Below, one piece after another: positions 8,918 through 17,600 of a stretch of 64,000 nucleotides of DNA (positions within the stretch are counted from its first letter, which is position 1; each line of letters starts with the position of its first letter). The notes under the pieces are model-generated. The model did not search any database. It worked only from the letters and a program-made list of their open reading frames with translations, and had not been told where the DNA came from. The position numbers and the translations under genes are program-made. Source of the DNA: Acinetobacter rudis. GTDB lineage: Bacteria; Pseudomonadota; Gammaproteobacteria; Pseudomonadales; Moraxellaceae. The DNA lies in NCBI RefSeq assembly GCF_031157835.1, contig NZ_JAVIDR010000003.1, forward strand, positions 1-64,000, read 5' to 3'.

Positions 8918-9349
8918 ATGTTTTCATTCGCATCAATCGCACTATATTTTGCAGCAGCACTCAGCTTCGCGGCCGCACTTTTACACTTTATTTGTGTGTA
9001 TTGGGGAGCTGAGGGTTTTCGTTTTCTTGGCGCTGGAGAGAAAATTGTTAAACAGGCTGAAAATGGTCAATGGTATCCAAACGCTATGGCAATTATTGTC
9101 GGTTTGATATTGAGTATATTTGCGATATATGCGTTTAGTGTCGCACAAGAAAATATTTTTTTGCCATTGAGTAAATGGGTATTATCATTCATCTCACTAG
9201 TTTTGCTTGCTCGTGGTTTTGGTTTTCCTTTGATCAAGTCTCGTTTTAAGGGTAATAGTGATTTATTTTGGTATGTGAGTTCAAGTATCTGTATTGTGCT
9301 GGGTAGTTTATATGCTTTTGGTACTTATCTTGTATTTTATTCAAAATAA
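8918..9349 (+). CDS. Small four-helix membrane protein, unknown function
   Basis: This hydrophobic protein of about 143 residues has roughly four predicted membrane segments (near residues 5-28, 55-77, 85-105 and 115-137) and charged loops (GAGEKIVKQAENGQWYPN). I do not recognise a named family with confidence; it resembles small uncharacterised inner-membrane proteins of Acinetobacter. A TTG four codons upstream (8906) would add MSWH; I prefer the ATG at 8918. It is monocistronic, between mopR and the converging channel gene, with an inverted repeat directly downstream. Confidence 0.7.
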   Translation: MFSFASIALYFAAALSFAAALLHFICVYWGAEGFRFLGAGEKIVKQAENGQWYPNAMAIIVGLILSIFAIYAFSVAQENIFLPLSKWVLSFISLVLLARGFGFPLIKSRFKGNSDLFWYVSSSICIVLGSLYAFGTYLVFYSK

Positions 9350-9358
9350 TCTTGTTGA

Positions 9359-9386
9359 ACTATCGGCATAATATGATGCCGATAGT
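9359..9386. terminator. Inverted repeat between convergent genes
   Basis: A perfect 11-bp stem ACTATCGGCAT / ATGCCGATAGT with a 6-nt loop lies between the stop codons at 9349 (+) and 9413 (-). No long T run follows on either strand, so it may be a weak bidirectional terminator or a transcript-stabilising hairpin. Confidence 0.6.
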
Positions 9387-9412
9387 GCATTTAAATGGTG
9401 GGGATTGAGTGT

Positions 9413-10660
9413 TTATTGCTGGGTATTTGCATTGGCCCAAGTTTTAATATCTAGTCCAGATGGTGCTTGATAAATGTTTAAATCAAATAAAGGAATAATT
9501 GCAATTAAATGATCAAAGATATCGGATTGGATCGCTTCATATTCTGACCAAGCGGTTGTGGTTGTGAATCCATAAATTTCTAAAGGTAAACCAGTGCTAG
9601 TCGGTTGCATTTGACGTACGATTAAACTGTCTTTTTGCGATACTTGTGGGTGTCTTTTTAAGTAGTATTCTACATAGGCACGAAAGGTTCCAATATTGGT
9701 TAATTGTCTTTGATTTTGATGGGCTAAATGTTCAATTTCGTGATTATAATGAGCTAATTCATTTTGTTTTTCTCTTAGATAATCTTGTAAAATTTCAAAG
9801 CCAGAGAGTCGTTTAATCGCAGCATCATCTAAAAAATGAATACTATTTTGATCAATAAAAATAGAGCGTTTAAAGCGACGAACTCCAGCATTGGACATGC
9901 CACGCCAGTTTTTAAATGTATCGGTAATGAGCTTATTGGTTGGAATAGTGGTAAAAGTTTTATCAAAGTTCTCAACAGTGACGGTATGTAAAGATATATC
10001 TACCACCGTGCCATCAGCATTAAGTGAGGGCATTTCAATCCAATCCCCAAGACGCACGATTTCATAAGATGCAATTTGTACTGAAGCAACGAGGGAAAGA
10101 ATGGTATTTTGAAATACCAACATAAGAACGGCAGCCATAGCTCCAAAACCAGCTAAGACATTCAAAATATCCTTCTGTAAAAAAGTTCCTAAAATAAGTA
10201 ATCCACAAACAATAAACATAATCAGTTTAATGAGCTGTAAATAACCTTTAATAGGCTTATCACGAGACCGTGGATTATCCTTGTACATCATATTAAATGT
10301 ATTGAGCAGACCACTAAGTGCTAAAGTAATAGTCAAAACTATAAATGCTTGGGCCAACATTTGAATAAAGGTAATCGCTTTAATCGACAGATGAGGTACG
10401 GTGACAATCCCATTTAAAATAACCAGTGCAGGTGCTATATTGGCTATGCGTTGTACAATACTATTTTTTATGTATTGATTATAATGAGTGGCTTTAAATT
10501 TACCTAGTATAAAAAATATTCCGCGTACAACGATATATTTGGCAATGAAAGTTATAACTATTGCAATAGCAATTAAAATACCTAAAGAAGTAAGCATTTC
10601 TAACCAAGGATAATTATCAATCCAATCTTCTAGCTTTTGAATATAAGTGGGTTGTAACAA
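9413..10660 (-). CDS. ybdG: Mechanosensitive ion channel, YbdG type (MscS family)
   Basis: This 415-residue protein has the same length as E. coli YbdG (miniconductance channel MscM). It has about five N-terminal membrane helices, then the MscS pore and beta-domain segment GFGAMAAVLMLVFQNTILSLVASVQIA and LGDWIEMPSLNADGTVVDISLHTV. The YbdG-specific C-terminus (MTNIGTFRAY-like QLTNIGTFRAYVEYYLK, LPLEIYGFTTTTAW and the AIQSDIFDHL stretch) is also present. It gates under membrane tension during hypo-osmotic shock and in E. coli also affects responses to mild hyperosmotic stress. It is monocistronic and converges on the small membrane protein gene. Confidence 0.9.
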   Translation of the reverse strand: MLQPTYIQKLEDWIDNYPWLEMLTSLGILIAIAIVITFIAKYIVVRGIFFILGKFKATHYNQYIKNSIVQRIANIAPALVILNGIVTVPHLSIKAITFIQMLAQAFIVLTITLALSGLLNTFNMMYKDNPRSRDKPIKGYLQLIKLIMFIVCGLLILGTFLQKDILNVLAGFGAMAAVLMLVFQNTILSLVASVQIASYEIVRLGDWIEMPSLNADGTVVDISLHTVTVENFDKTFTTIPTNKLITDTFKNWRGMSNAGVRRFKRSIFIDQNSIHFLDDAAIKRLSGFEILQDYLREKQNELAHYNHEIEHLAHQNQRQLTNIGTFRAYVEYYLKRHPQVSQKDSLIVRQMQPTSTGLPLEIYGFTTTTAWSEYEAIQSDIFDHLIAIIPLFDLNIYQAPSGLDIKTWANANTQQ

Positions 10661-11008
10661 AAGTTTATCCTCATATTTTATTTATCCTCATTTTATGAAA
10701 TGTAATTTACAAAAAAATTGAAATACACCTTTTCTATACATGAAGTGTTCAACTGCACTATTGACTATAAATTTATAGATTTAAAATAAGAACAGTTGTT
10801 AGATTAAATGATCAAAAATATTTATATGTTGTTCAAACTACTGAATCGCTAAATGTATGGGTGCATAGAAATGGTATAAAATGCTCATTTCAAGGTAAAT
10901 ATAAATGATAAAAAACCTTAAATAAGAAAAAAATACTATATATATTGTTAAAAAGAGAAAATTTTTTAAAAATGAGTGCGAAAAAGCATGAATTGAGGGA
11001 AATAATTA

Positions 11009-11134
11009 ATGCTGAGTATTGTTACCTTATACATCAAGGGTGAGACGGGGATCGAAGAGAGTAAGTTTAGCAAAATTTGGGAGAAGGGCGCTAAACATAC
11101 CCACAAGGTCTCGATTCGGCTTAGGACGCTATAG
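11009..11134 (+). CDS. Possible 41-residue small protein
   Basis: The frame runs from an ATG at 11009, 8 nt after GAGGGA, to TAG at 11134. The product is basic with no membrane segment and no motif I recognise. The same stretch forms several perfect inverted repeats and also has an open frame on the minus strand, so a non-coding RNA or the eroded end of a mobile element are real alternatives. I list it because the ribosome-binding site is good; confidence is low. Confidence 0.2.
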   Translation: MLSIVTLYIKGETGIEESKFSKIWEKGAKHTHKVSIRLRTL

Positions 11135-11453
11135 ACCAAGAGTTTATAGGCACAGGCTCTGACTTACAAAGTTATGGTTGTTGAAGTGAAACATGTTGTT
11201 TTCCCTTGACCCCTTAAAAATTTTTCAGAATAAAATCTAAATAATAATTTCGTGTTTTCATCTTATTTAATTAAGCATTCCAATCCGTTAAAAATCATAT
11301 TCAACATCTTTTTGAATAGCTCTATGAGTGCGTTTCATCACATTATAACCATTCAAATCCTAGCTTTGACTCCCTATTTTTCTGAGATTATTACCAAATG
11401 GTGCGTAAAGCCCTATCGTTCACGTTGGGGGGGATATAAGTGACCAGTCGTAT

Positions 11454-11473
11454 ATGCGTAATCTGACGTATTG
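11454..11473 (+). promoter_or_regulatory. Candidate response-regulator site at amiE
   Basis: ATGCGTAATCTGACGTATTG matches 16 of 20 bases with the sequence at 18210-18229 upstream of the NCS1-kinase gene. It holds imperfect inverted CGTA half-sites. It abuts a weak -35-like TTGTGG (11471-11476), with CACAAT (11494-11499) 17 bp downstream. The centre is then near -42 from the predicted start, the usual place for a class II activator site. Binding by the adjacent LuxR-type regulator is inference. Confidence 0.5.
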
Positions 11474-11501
11474 TGGGTTTTACTCTTGAATCACACAATG
11501 A

Positions 11502-11532
11502 AGGAGATGAATGAGGAAGTTCATCCTATTTT
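11502..11532 (+). promoter_or_regulatory. Hairpin in the amiE leader
   Basis: AGG-(AG)-ATGAA pairs with TTCAT-CCT around an 8-nt loop and is followed by ATTTT, immediately before the amiE Shine-Dalgarno AAGGAG (11533-11538). It could act as an attenuator, as a leader terminator does for the Pseudomonas ami operon, but it is short and contains a bulge, so the call is weak. Confidence 0.3.
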
Positions 11533-11546
11533 AAGGAGTAAATACG

Positions 11547-12587
11547 ATGCGACATGGTGATATTTCAAGTAGTCCAAATACAGTAGGTGTAGCGGTCATT
11601 AACTATAAAATTCCACGTCTACATAATAAGGCCGAAGTATTGGACAACTGTCGTAATATAGCGCAGATGATTAAGGGCGTGAAACAAGGACTACCAGGAT
11701 TAGATCTCATTGTATTCCCAGAATACAGCACGATGGGCATTCTATACGATCATGATGAAATGATGGATACGGCAACGACTGTCCCTGGTGATGAAACTGC
11801 CATTTTTGCTCAAGCTTGTGTAGAAGCAAACGTTTGGGGTATTTTTTCGATCACGGGTGAGCGCCATGAAGAACACCCGCATAAGGTGCCATATAACACC
11901 TTAATTCTCATTAATAATCATGGTGAAATTGTTCAAAAATATCGCAAAATTTTACCATGGTGCCCTGTAGAAGCATGGTGTCCTGGTGATACTACTTATG
12001 TAACAGAAGGGCCTAAAGGTTTAAAAATTTCGCTTATTGTTTGTGATGACGGGAACTACCCTGAGATTTGGCGTGATTGCGCTATGAAAGGTGCAGAATT
12101 GGTTGTTCGTTGTCAAGGTTATATGTATCCGTCTGCTGAACAGCAAGTCATGATGTCGAAGGCAATGGCATGGGCCAATAATATTTATGTTGCTGTAGCG
12201 AATGGTACAGGTTTTGATGGCGTGTATAGCTTCTTTGGTCATTCAGCTATAGTCGGTTTTGATGGCCGTACTTTGGGACAATGTGGGACAGAAGTAAATG
12301 GTTTGCAATATGCGCAGTTATCGGTAAGTGAAATTCGTGATGCACGTAAACATGACCAGTCACAGAATCATTTATTTAAGTTATTACATCGAGGTTATAC
12401 CGCAGTTCATCAAAATGGTGATGGCGACAAAGGCGTAGCAGATTGTCCTTTTGAGTTTTACCGTAACTGGGTACTTGATGCCGAAAAAACGCAGCAAAAT
12501 GTAGAAAAATTTACTAGAGAAACCATCGGTGTGGCAGCATGTCCCGTGGGTAATTTACCTCATGAAGGAATCGAGAAAGAGGCTTAA
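11547..12587 (+). CDS. amiE: Aliphatic amidase
   Basis: This 346-residue nitrilase-superfamily amidase hydrolyses short aliphatic amides (acetamide, propionamide and similar) to the acid and ammonia. Residue numbering matches the Pseudomonas aeruginosa AmiE exactly: the catalytic Glu59 (FPEYS), Lys134 (KYRKILPW) and Cys166 ([12 protein letters not shown]) are all present. It also shares the N-terminus MRHGDISSS and the C-terminus GIEKEA. The enzyme is cytoplasmic and usually hexameric. The ATG follows AAGGAG at 8 nt. amiB follows after 33 bp. The usual partners amiC, amiR and amiS are absent; a two-component system faces the pair instead. Confidence 0.98.
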   Translation: MRHGDISSSPNTVGVAVINYKIPRLHNKAEVLDNCRNIAQMIKGVKQGLPGLDLIVFPEYSTMGILYDHDEMMDTATTVPGDETAIFAQACVEANVWGIFSITGERHEEHPHKVPYNTLILINNHGEIVQKYRKILPWCPVEAWCPGDTTYVTEGPKGLKISLIVCDDGNYPEIWRDCAMKGAELVVRCQGYMYPSAEQQVMMSKAMAWANNIYVAVANGTGFDGVYSFFGHSAIVGFDGRTLGQCGTEVNGLQYAQLSVSEIRDARKHDQSQNHLFKLLHRGYTAVHQNGDGDKGVADCPFEFYRNWVLDAEKTQQNVEKFTRETIGVAACPVGNLPHEGIEKEA

Positions 12588-12620
12588 TGCTGATATTCAC
12601 CAAGGATAGGGAGTAAATGT

Positions 12621-13685
12621 ATGACTTTTGCGAGTGCTCGACTACAAGAGAATCAGGAATTGATTGAGCAACAGCAGTATAAACAGCAAAGCCAAATGAA
12701 AAGTGCAAGAACCTCACGGTTTAAGTTTGAACCTGATCAGGTCATGCAAACACTTAGGCAGAAAATTGTTGGTCAAGATGCTGCATTGGATGAAATTGAG
12801 AAAATGTTGCGTGTGGTGAAAGCCGATTTTAATCCAGCAGATCGACCGCTTGCTGTAACGCTGATGTTGGGTCCTACTGGTGTGGGTAAAACTGAAACAG
12901 TAAGGTTAATCAGTGAAGCACTTAATGGTCGGGCAGACGCATTTTGTCGTATAGATATGAATACGTTAGCACAAGAACACTATGCTGCTGCATTGACTGG
13001 AGCACCTCCTGGTTATGTGGGGAGTAAAGAGGGTAATACCTTATTTGATGCTGAAATCATACAAGGCAGTTTTTCTAAACCAGGTATTGTTTTGTTCGAT
13101 GAAATTGAAAAAGCCAGTACAGAAGTGATTCGTGCATTACTGAATGTGATTGAAACAGGGAAATTAAAGCTAACCGCAGGTACAAAATCATTAGATTTCT
13201 GTAATTGCTTGATTTTTATGACTAGTAATGTTGGTGCTCAACAAAGTCAACACCGTTTAAATCAGTTATTGAAGTTGCCCAAATTTATGCGATCTATAGC
13301 TCAGCACTTTGATTTGGACGATCATGCTTTGACAGAAAAAGCATTGTTAAAAAAGTTTGATCCTGAGTTTATAAATCGTATAGATCGAATTTTACATTTC
13401 AATCGGGTAGAAACGGACTTTATTCCAGGTCTTATCCAAATTGAGCTAGACAAGTTAAATCAACGTTTACAAAAGCAGGGACGTCAGATTTACTTGGCTG
13501 ATTCAGCTCGTCGAGCTTTGGCACAGGGCTATGATATTCGTTATGGTGCCAGAGGAGTAGGACGTAAAATACGTACCCAACTTGAACCTGCACTGGCTTA
13601 TTACTTACTGCTAAAGCCTGAAAGTAATGAGATTTATGTTGAATATGGTGCAAATGGTTTTAAGCTTGCTGCATATTCAGAATAA
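12621..13685 (+). CDS. amiB: AAA+ ATPase AmiB, Clp-like
   Basis: This 354-residue AAA+ protein resembles the second ATPase module of ClpA/ClpB and the AmiB protein encoded after amiE in Pseudomonas. It has Walker A GPTGVGKTE (about residues 80-88), the pore-like segment GAPPGYVGSKEG, Walker B VLFDEIEKAS, sensor 1 IFMTSNVG and sensor 2 GARGVGRKI near the C-terminus. It has no ClpN domain and no ClpP-binding loop that I can see. Its role is not established; a chaperone or assembly role for the amidase or its transport has been suggested for Pseudomonas. It forms an operon with amiE and ends at an inverted repeat shared with the converging response regulator. Confidence 0.9.
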   Translation: MTFASARLQENQELIEQQQYKQQSQMKSARTSRFKFEPDQVMQTLRQKIVGQDAALDEIEKMLRVVKADFNPADRPLAVTLMLGPTGVGKTETVRLISEALNGRADAFCRIDMNTLAQEHYAAALTGAPPGYVGSKEGNTLFDAEIIQGSFSKPGIVLFDEIEKASTEVIRALLNVIETGKLKLTAGTKSLDFCNCLIFMTSNVGAQQSQHRLNQLLKLPKFMRSIAQHFDLDDHALTEKALLKKFDPEFINRIDRILHFNRVETDFIPGLIQIELDKLNQRLQKQGRQIYLADSARRALAQGYDIRYGARGVGRKIRTQLEPALAYYLLLKPESNEIYVEYGANGFKLAAYSE

Positions 13686-13698
13686 GGCGCACGAGATT

Positions 13699-13731
13699 TT
13701 GGACAATATTAACGTTGTTGATATTGTCCAA
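13699..13731. terminator. Bidirectional inverted repeat at amiB / regulator 3' ends
   Basis: A perfect 11-bp repeat TTGGACAATAT / ATATTGTCCAA with an 11-nt loop spans the last codons of the response regulator and lies just past the amiB stop codon. No T run follows on the plus strand. The overlap with coding sequence shows how tightly the two convergent units are packed. Confidence 0.5.
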
Positions 13732-14650
13732 GTAAATAAGAAACTGCTGCTGTACGTGTTTCCACACCTAATTTATTAAAAATATTTTCCAGATGTTTAT
13801 TTACCGTTCTTGGGCTTAAGTTTAAAATTTGTCCAATATCTTTGCTGGTTTTTCCCAGTGATACCCAATATAAAACTTCAGCTTCACGAGTGGTTAACAT
13901 TGGACAATAGTGCTGTGTTTCTATTGCACTATAAATTCCAGTAGCGACTTGAACTTCAATGAGGTAACTGGGTGATGATTCATCTAACTGCGTGGGACTA
14001 AGTAATCTTAATTGCAAATCAACAGGTTGAGTTTGATATCGGATTCTATAGGTTTTATTTTCTGTACTGCTCGTATTTAAATGTTGAAGCCAGTGCAGAA
14101 TAAAAGTCTGTAAATCATTTAAGCTGTGATCAAGTAAATGACGTTGACAAGATGAAGTTTGCCATAGTAACTGAGCATCTTGATCTACAGCCATAACACT
14201 AAGCTGACTTGCGTCTATAGCATGCTGTTGTTGTTTAAAGCGTTTTGCATGTGCTAAATGTGTTGTTATGCGTGCCAATACTTCGTCAAGATGAAGAGGC
14301 TTGGTTACATAGTCGACACATCCAACTTGAAATCCTTTAAGTATAAATTCAGTTTCTGTCCAGCCCGTCATAAAGATGACAGGAATATATTCGGTGAGTG
14401 GATGAGCCTTGAGTTTTTGGCAACATTCAAAACCATCAACAATGGGCATATTAACATCGAGTAAAATTAAATCAGGTTGTTTTGTTTGCGCAATGTCTAT
14501 GGCTTGTTGTCCTTCAGTCGCCAGTAATACTTCAAAACCAGATTTATCTAACTGTTTGTAGAGTAGTCCTAAATTTTCAGGGACATCATCAACAACTAAA
14601 ATTGTGGCTGAGCTGAGATTCAGGTTTGGATAATGTGAACTTACAGACAT
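13709..14650 (-). CDS. LuxR-type response regulator
   Basis: This protein of about 313 residues has an N-terminal receiver domain (ILVVDDVPEN, with LILLDVNMP giving Asp65 as phosphoacceptor from the chosen start, and a conserved TKPLH lysine). An uncommon linker of about 110 residues follows, then a C-terminal LuxR/FixJ helix-turn-helix (LTTREAEVLYWVSLGKTSKDIG... SPRTVNKHLENIFNKLGV). The open frame extends to a TTG at 14668 overlapping the kinase stop codon. The ATG at 14650 has AGGAAG 7 nt upstream and is preferred. It is co-transcribed with the NCS1-kinase and is its obvious partner; the amiE motif is its likely target (inference). Confidence 0.93.
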   Translation of the reverse strand: MSVSSHYPNLNLSSATILVVDDVPENLGLLYKQLDKSGFEVLLATEGQQAIDIAQTKQPDLILLDVNMPIVDGFECCQKLKAHPLTEYIPVIFMTGWTETEFILKGFQVGCVDYVTKPLHLDEVLARITTHLAHAKRFKQQQHAIDASQLSVMAVDQDAQLLWQTSSCQRHLLDHSLNDLQTFILHWLQHLNTSSTENKTYRIRYQTQPVDLQLRLLSPTQLDESSPSYLIEVQVATGIYSAIETQHYCPMLTTREAEVLYWVSLGKTSKDIGQILNLSPRTVNKHLENIFNKLGVETRTAAVSYLLGQYQQR

Positions 14651-14664
14651 AGAGGTGCTTCCTA

Positions 14665-17600
14665 TCAATCAAGTCCAGAGGATAGATCTTGTAAAAGTAG
14701 CTTTAAACGTTGCAATTCGAAGTTCGATAGATAAACCAGAGCTTGCTCCCAACTTGGTTGCTGGTCTAAGAAAAGTTTTTTACAAAGTAAAAGCTGTTGT
14801 TCTAGCATTTTGATTTCACCTTGTTGTAGGAGCTGTAATAGTCGTTTTTGTTGTAAGTTTAAATCTTTAGTCTGAGTATTTGTGATTTGTGTTGTTAACC
14901 TATTTACATTGGGTAGTGTTGAAGGCATGGCATTGTCATGTTGTGCAAGAGCTTGGTCTAACTTAGGATAACTTTGTTCATCGGTACCGTTGAGTTGATA
15001 CTGTATGCAATCTAATAATTGTTGTAAGTCTATTGGTTTTATTAAAAAACCTTGAATTAAATCGGCTGAAATATTTGTGGGTATTTGGTGTATAGCAGAA
15101 ATCATAATGACAGGAATGCTACTGTAAAAATTTTTACGTAATAATTCTGTTGTTTCAAGGCCATCCAAGAGGGGCATGTGCCAATCCATTAAGATGAGTT
15201 CTGGTTGGAAATAAGCAACCTGATGTAAGCACTCTATGCCTGAAGCAGCTTGCTGTACGTTTATATCAAATGTTTGTAAAAACTCACAAATAAATTGTCG
15301 ATCTACTGCTTCATTATCCACAACTAAAATACGACGATGTCGCAAAAGCATGTTTTGGGTAGGTTGCAGCTGTGGCAATACAGGCTGGGGGCGTTGTTGT
15401 TCAGGCATATAGAGTTTAACTTTAAATAGACTGCCCTGATTAACCTGACTACTGACACTGATTTTGCCTTCAAGCGCCTCAACGAGCATCTTCACAATTG
15501 ATAAACCAAGGCCTATACCTTTAAAACCCAATTGAGCAATGTTTGTACCACGTTCGAAAGGCTCAAAAATATGTTTCAAATCTTTCGTACTGATACCACA
15601 GCCACTGTCTTCAACTTCAATATAAAGACTTTGTTGAATATAACTTACACGTAAACAAACAGCACCTTGCTGAGTAAACTTTAGGGCATTACTCAATAAA
15701 TTTATAAATATTTGTTCTAAACGCTTTTTATCACTTTTAATATAGAGGGGTAATAGAGGGCTAAGATCAGTGATAAATAAGATATTTTTTTCTAAGAACT
15801 GCGCTTGAAATAATGCGATGACTTGTAGCATAAAGTCTGGAAAATCAATATCAGTCATATTAAGGTGAATTTTACCTGATTCAATATTATTGAAATCTAA
15901 TAGATCATCTATCAATGAATTAAGGTAATGGCCACTGCGTTGGATAACACCTAGTGCATTGTTACTTTGTTGAGATAAGTTGCTTTCCTGTTGTTGCATG
16001 AGTTTGCTATAGCCTAAAATACTATTTAAAGGTGTGCGTAACTCATGACTAATATTCATTAAATATAGGTTTTTTGCTTGATTTGCTTGTTCTGCTTGAT
16101 TACGTGCTTGCAATAAGTCCTGATGTGTTGCGTGGTGAGCATCAATCTCATTCATTAGTAATTCAGTTTGTTGTTGGCTTTCTTGTTCTGCTTTTTGCCG
16201 ACTTTCAAAATTTAATAAGATCCACCAAGTCGCCACGGCCAATAGAATGGATAACATTATATAAATGTGAAAAAAACTATTCGATAAATAAACAATGTTC
16301 TCTGCTTTTGCCTGTTGTAAAAGTAAGTGCTTTTCTTGAAAGTAGATCATGGCTAAGCAAAGGGCCAAGAGCAGATTTAAACTGATATTAAGTAAGATAT
16401 ACAGTCCAAACTGAGTATGAACTCGTTTAAATAACCAAGTAGGTAAAATACGCATGAGGCATTGTTTTAATTGATAGGACCAACGCGCATGAGGTTTGCA
16501 TAAATCATGACAACGGGCTTCTAACGAGCAACACAGTGAGCAAATATTAACTTGATAGGCAGGGCAGCTTGCAAGATCAGGTAATTCATAATCGTGTTGG
16601 CAAATTCCACATTGTGCAACGGATTGAGTCGCAATGAGTTGAACAGGCTGGCGAGCGAGATAATATTTACCACGAGTTAGATAAGCAATAATACACGCAC
16701 AAAGCATTGAGCTAGCTAAGGCAATAAAACCTGCCAATGCTTTGGGGTAAATTCCAAAGTAGCCAAGATAACAGCTAATTGACAATGCTGATGAAATAAT
16801 TAATGCACCAACACCGACAGGGTTAATGTCATAAAGATATGCGCGTCTAAACTCTATCCCTTTAGGGCTAAGCCCAAGTGGTTTACAAATAATCAAATCT
16901 GCAACTAATGCACCTATCCAAGCCAGCGCAATATTACTATAGAGTCCTAATATTTTTTCAACGACATGAATAACATGTATTTCCATCAAAATAATGGCAA
17001 TGACGATATTAAATATGAGCCAAACTAATCGTCCAGGGTGACTATGGGTTAAACGAGCAAAGAAATTAGACCATGCTAGGGACCCTGCATAAGCATTACT
17101 TACGTTAATTTTAATTTGTGCTAGACATACAAATACCAACATGAATATCAATGCGAGTTCTGCATTAGGTAACATTTGTTGGTATGCAATCCAATATAAG
17201 TAGGTCGGATCAGTGAGATGTGAGGTGGGAACAAAATGCTGTACAGCTAGGACCAGCAATAACATACCCATTAACATTTTAATAAAACCCAAGATACTCC
17301 ATAATGGGCCACCAAAAAATATTGCCCAATACCAACTTTTTTGAGCATGTTGTTTTTGTGGAAGAAAACGTAAATAGTCAGCTTGTTCGCCAACTTGAGT
17401 AATTAATGCAAATAAAAAACTTGCTGCTGCACCAAAATAAATTAAATTAAATTCTGATGAGTTCGAGCTAATACCATTGAACCCAAACATTTTTTGAAAC
17501 AAATCTGGTTGATGCTGAAAAACAAATATCCAAGGTAATAGTAATAATAGTAGCCAAAAGGGTTGTGTGAGCATTTGTAATTTATTAATAAAACTAATGC

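Larger units (their letters stand above)
10661..11546. other. Long intergenic region upstream of amiE
   Basis: These 886 bp contain several things. From 10661 to about 10990 the sequence is very AT-rich with nothing recognisable. At 11009-11134 there is a 41-codon frame with a GAGGGA ribosome-binding site 8 nt upstream. It overlaps a GC-richer island (about 11035-11175) full of paired segments: GAGAC/GTCTC, GTTTAGC/GCTAAAC, GGTCT/AGACC and AGAG/CTCT. The 3' part holds the amiE regulatory motif (11454-11473), a possible promoter and a hairpin (11502-11532). A 63-codon frame at 11252-11443 has no ribosome-binding site and is probably not a gene. Confidence 0.5.

Noticed and set aside
11142..11159. 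GGCAC...TGA stretch resembling a sigma-54 promoter for amiE
   Set aside because: The -12 element is CTGA and the -24 element begins AGGCAC; too far from consensus and nearly 400 bp from amiE.
11252..11443. 63-codon plus-strand frame in the amiE upstream region
   Set aside because: No ribosome-binding site, unusual amino acid mix and overlap with probable regulatory sequence.
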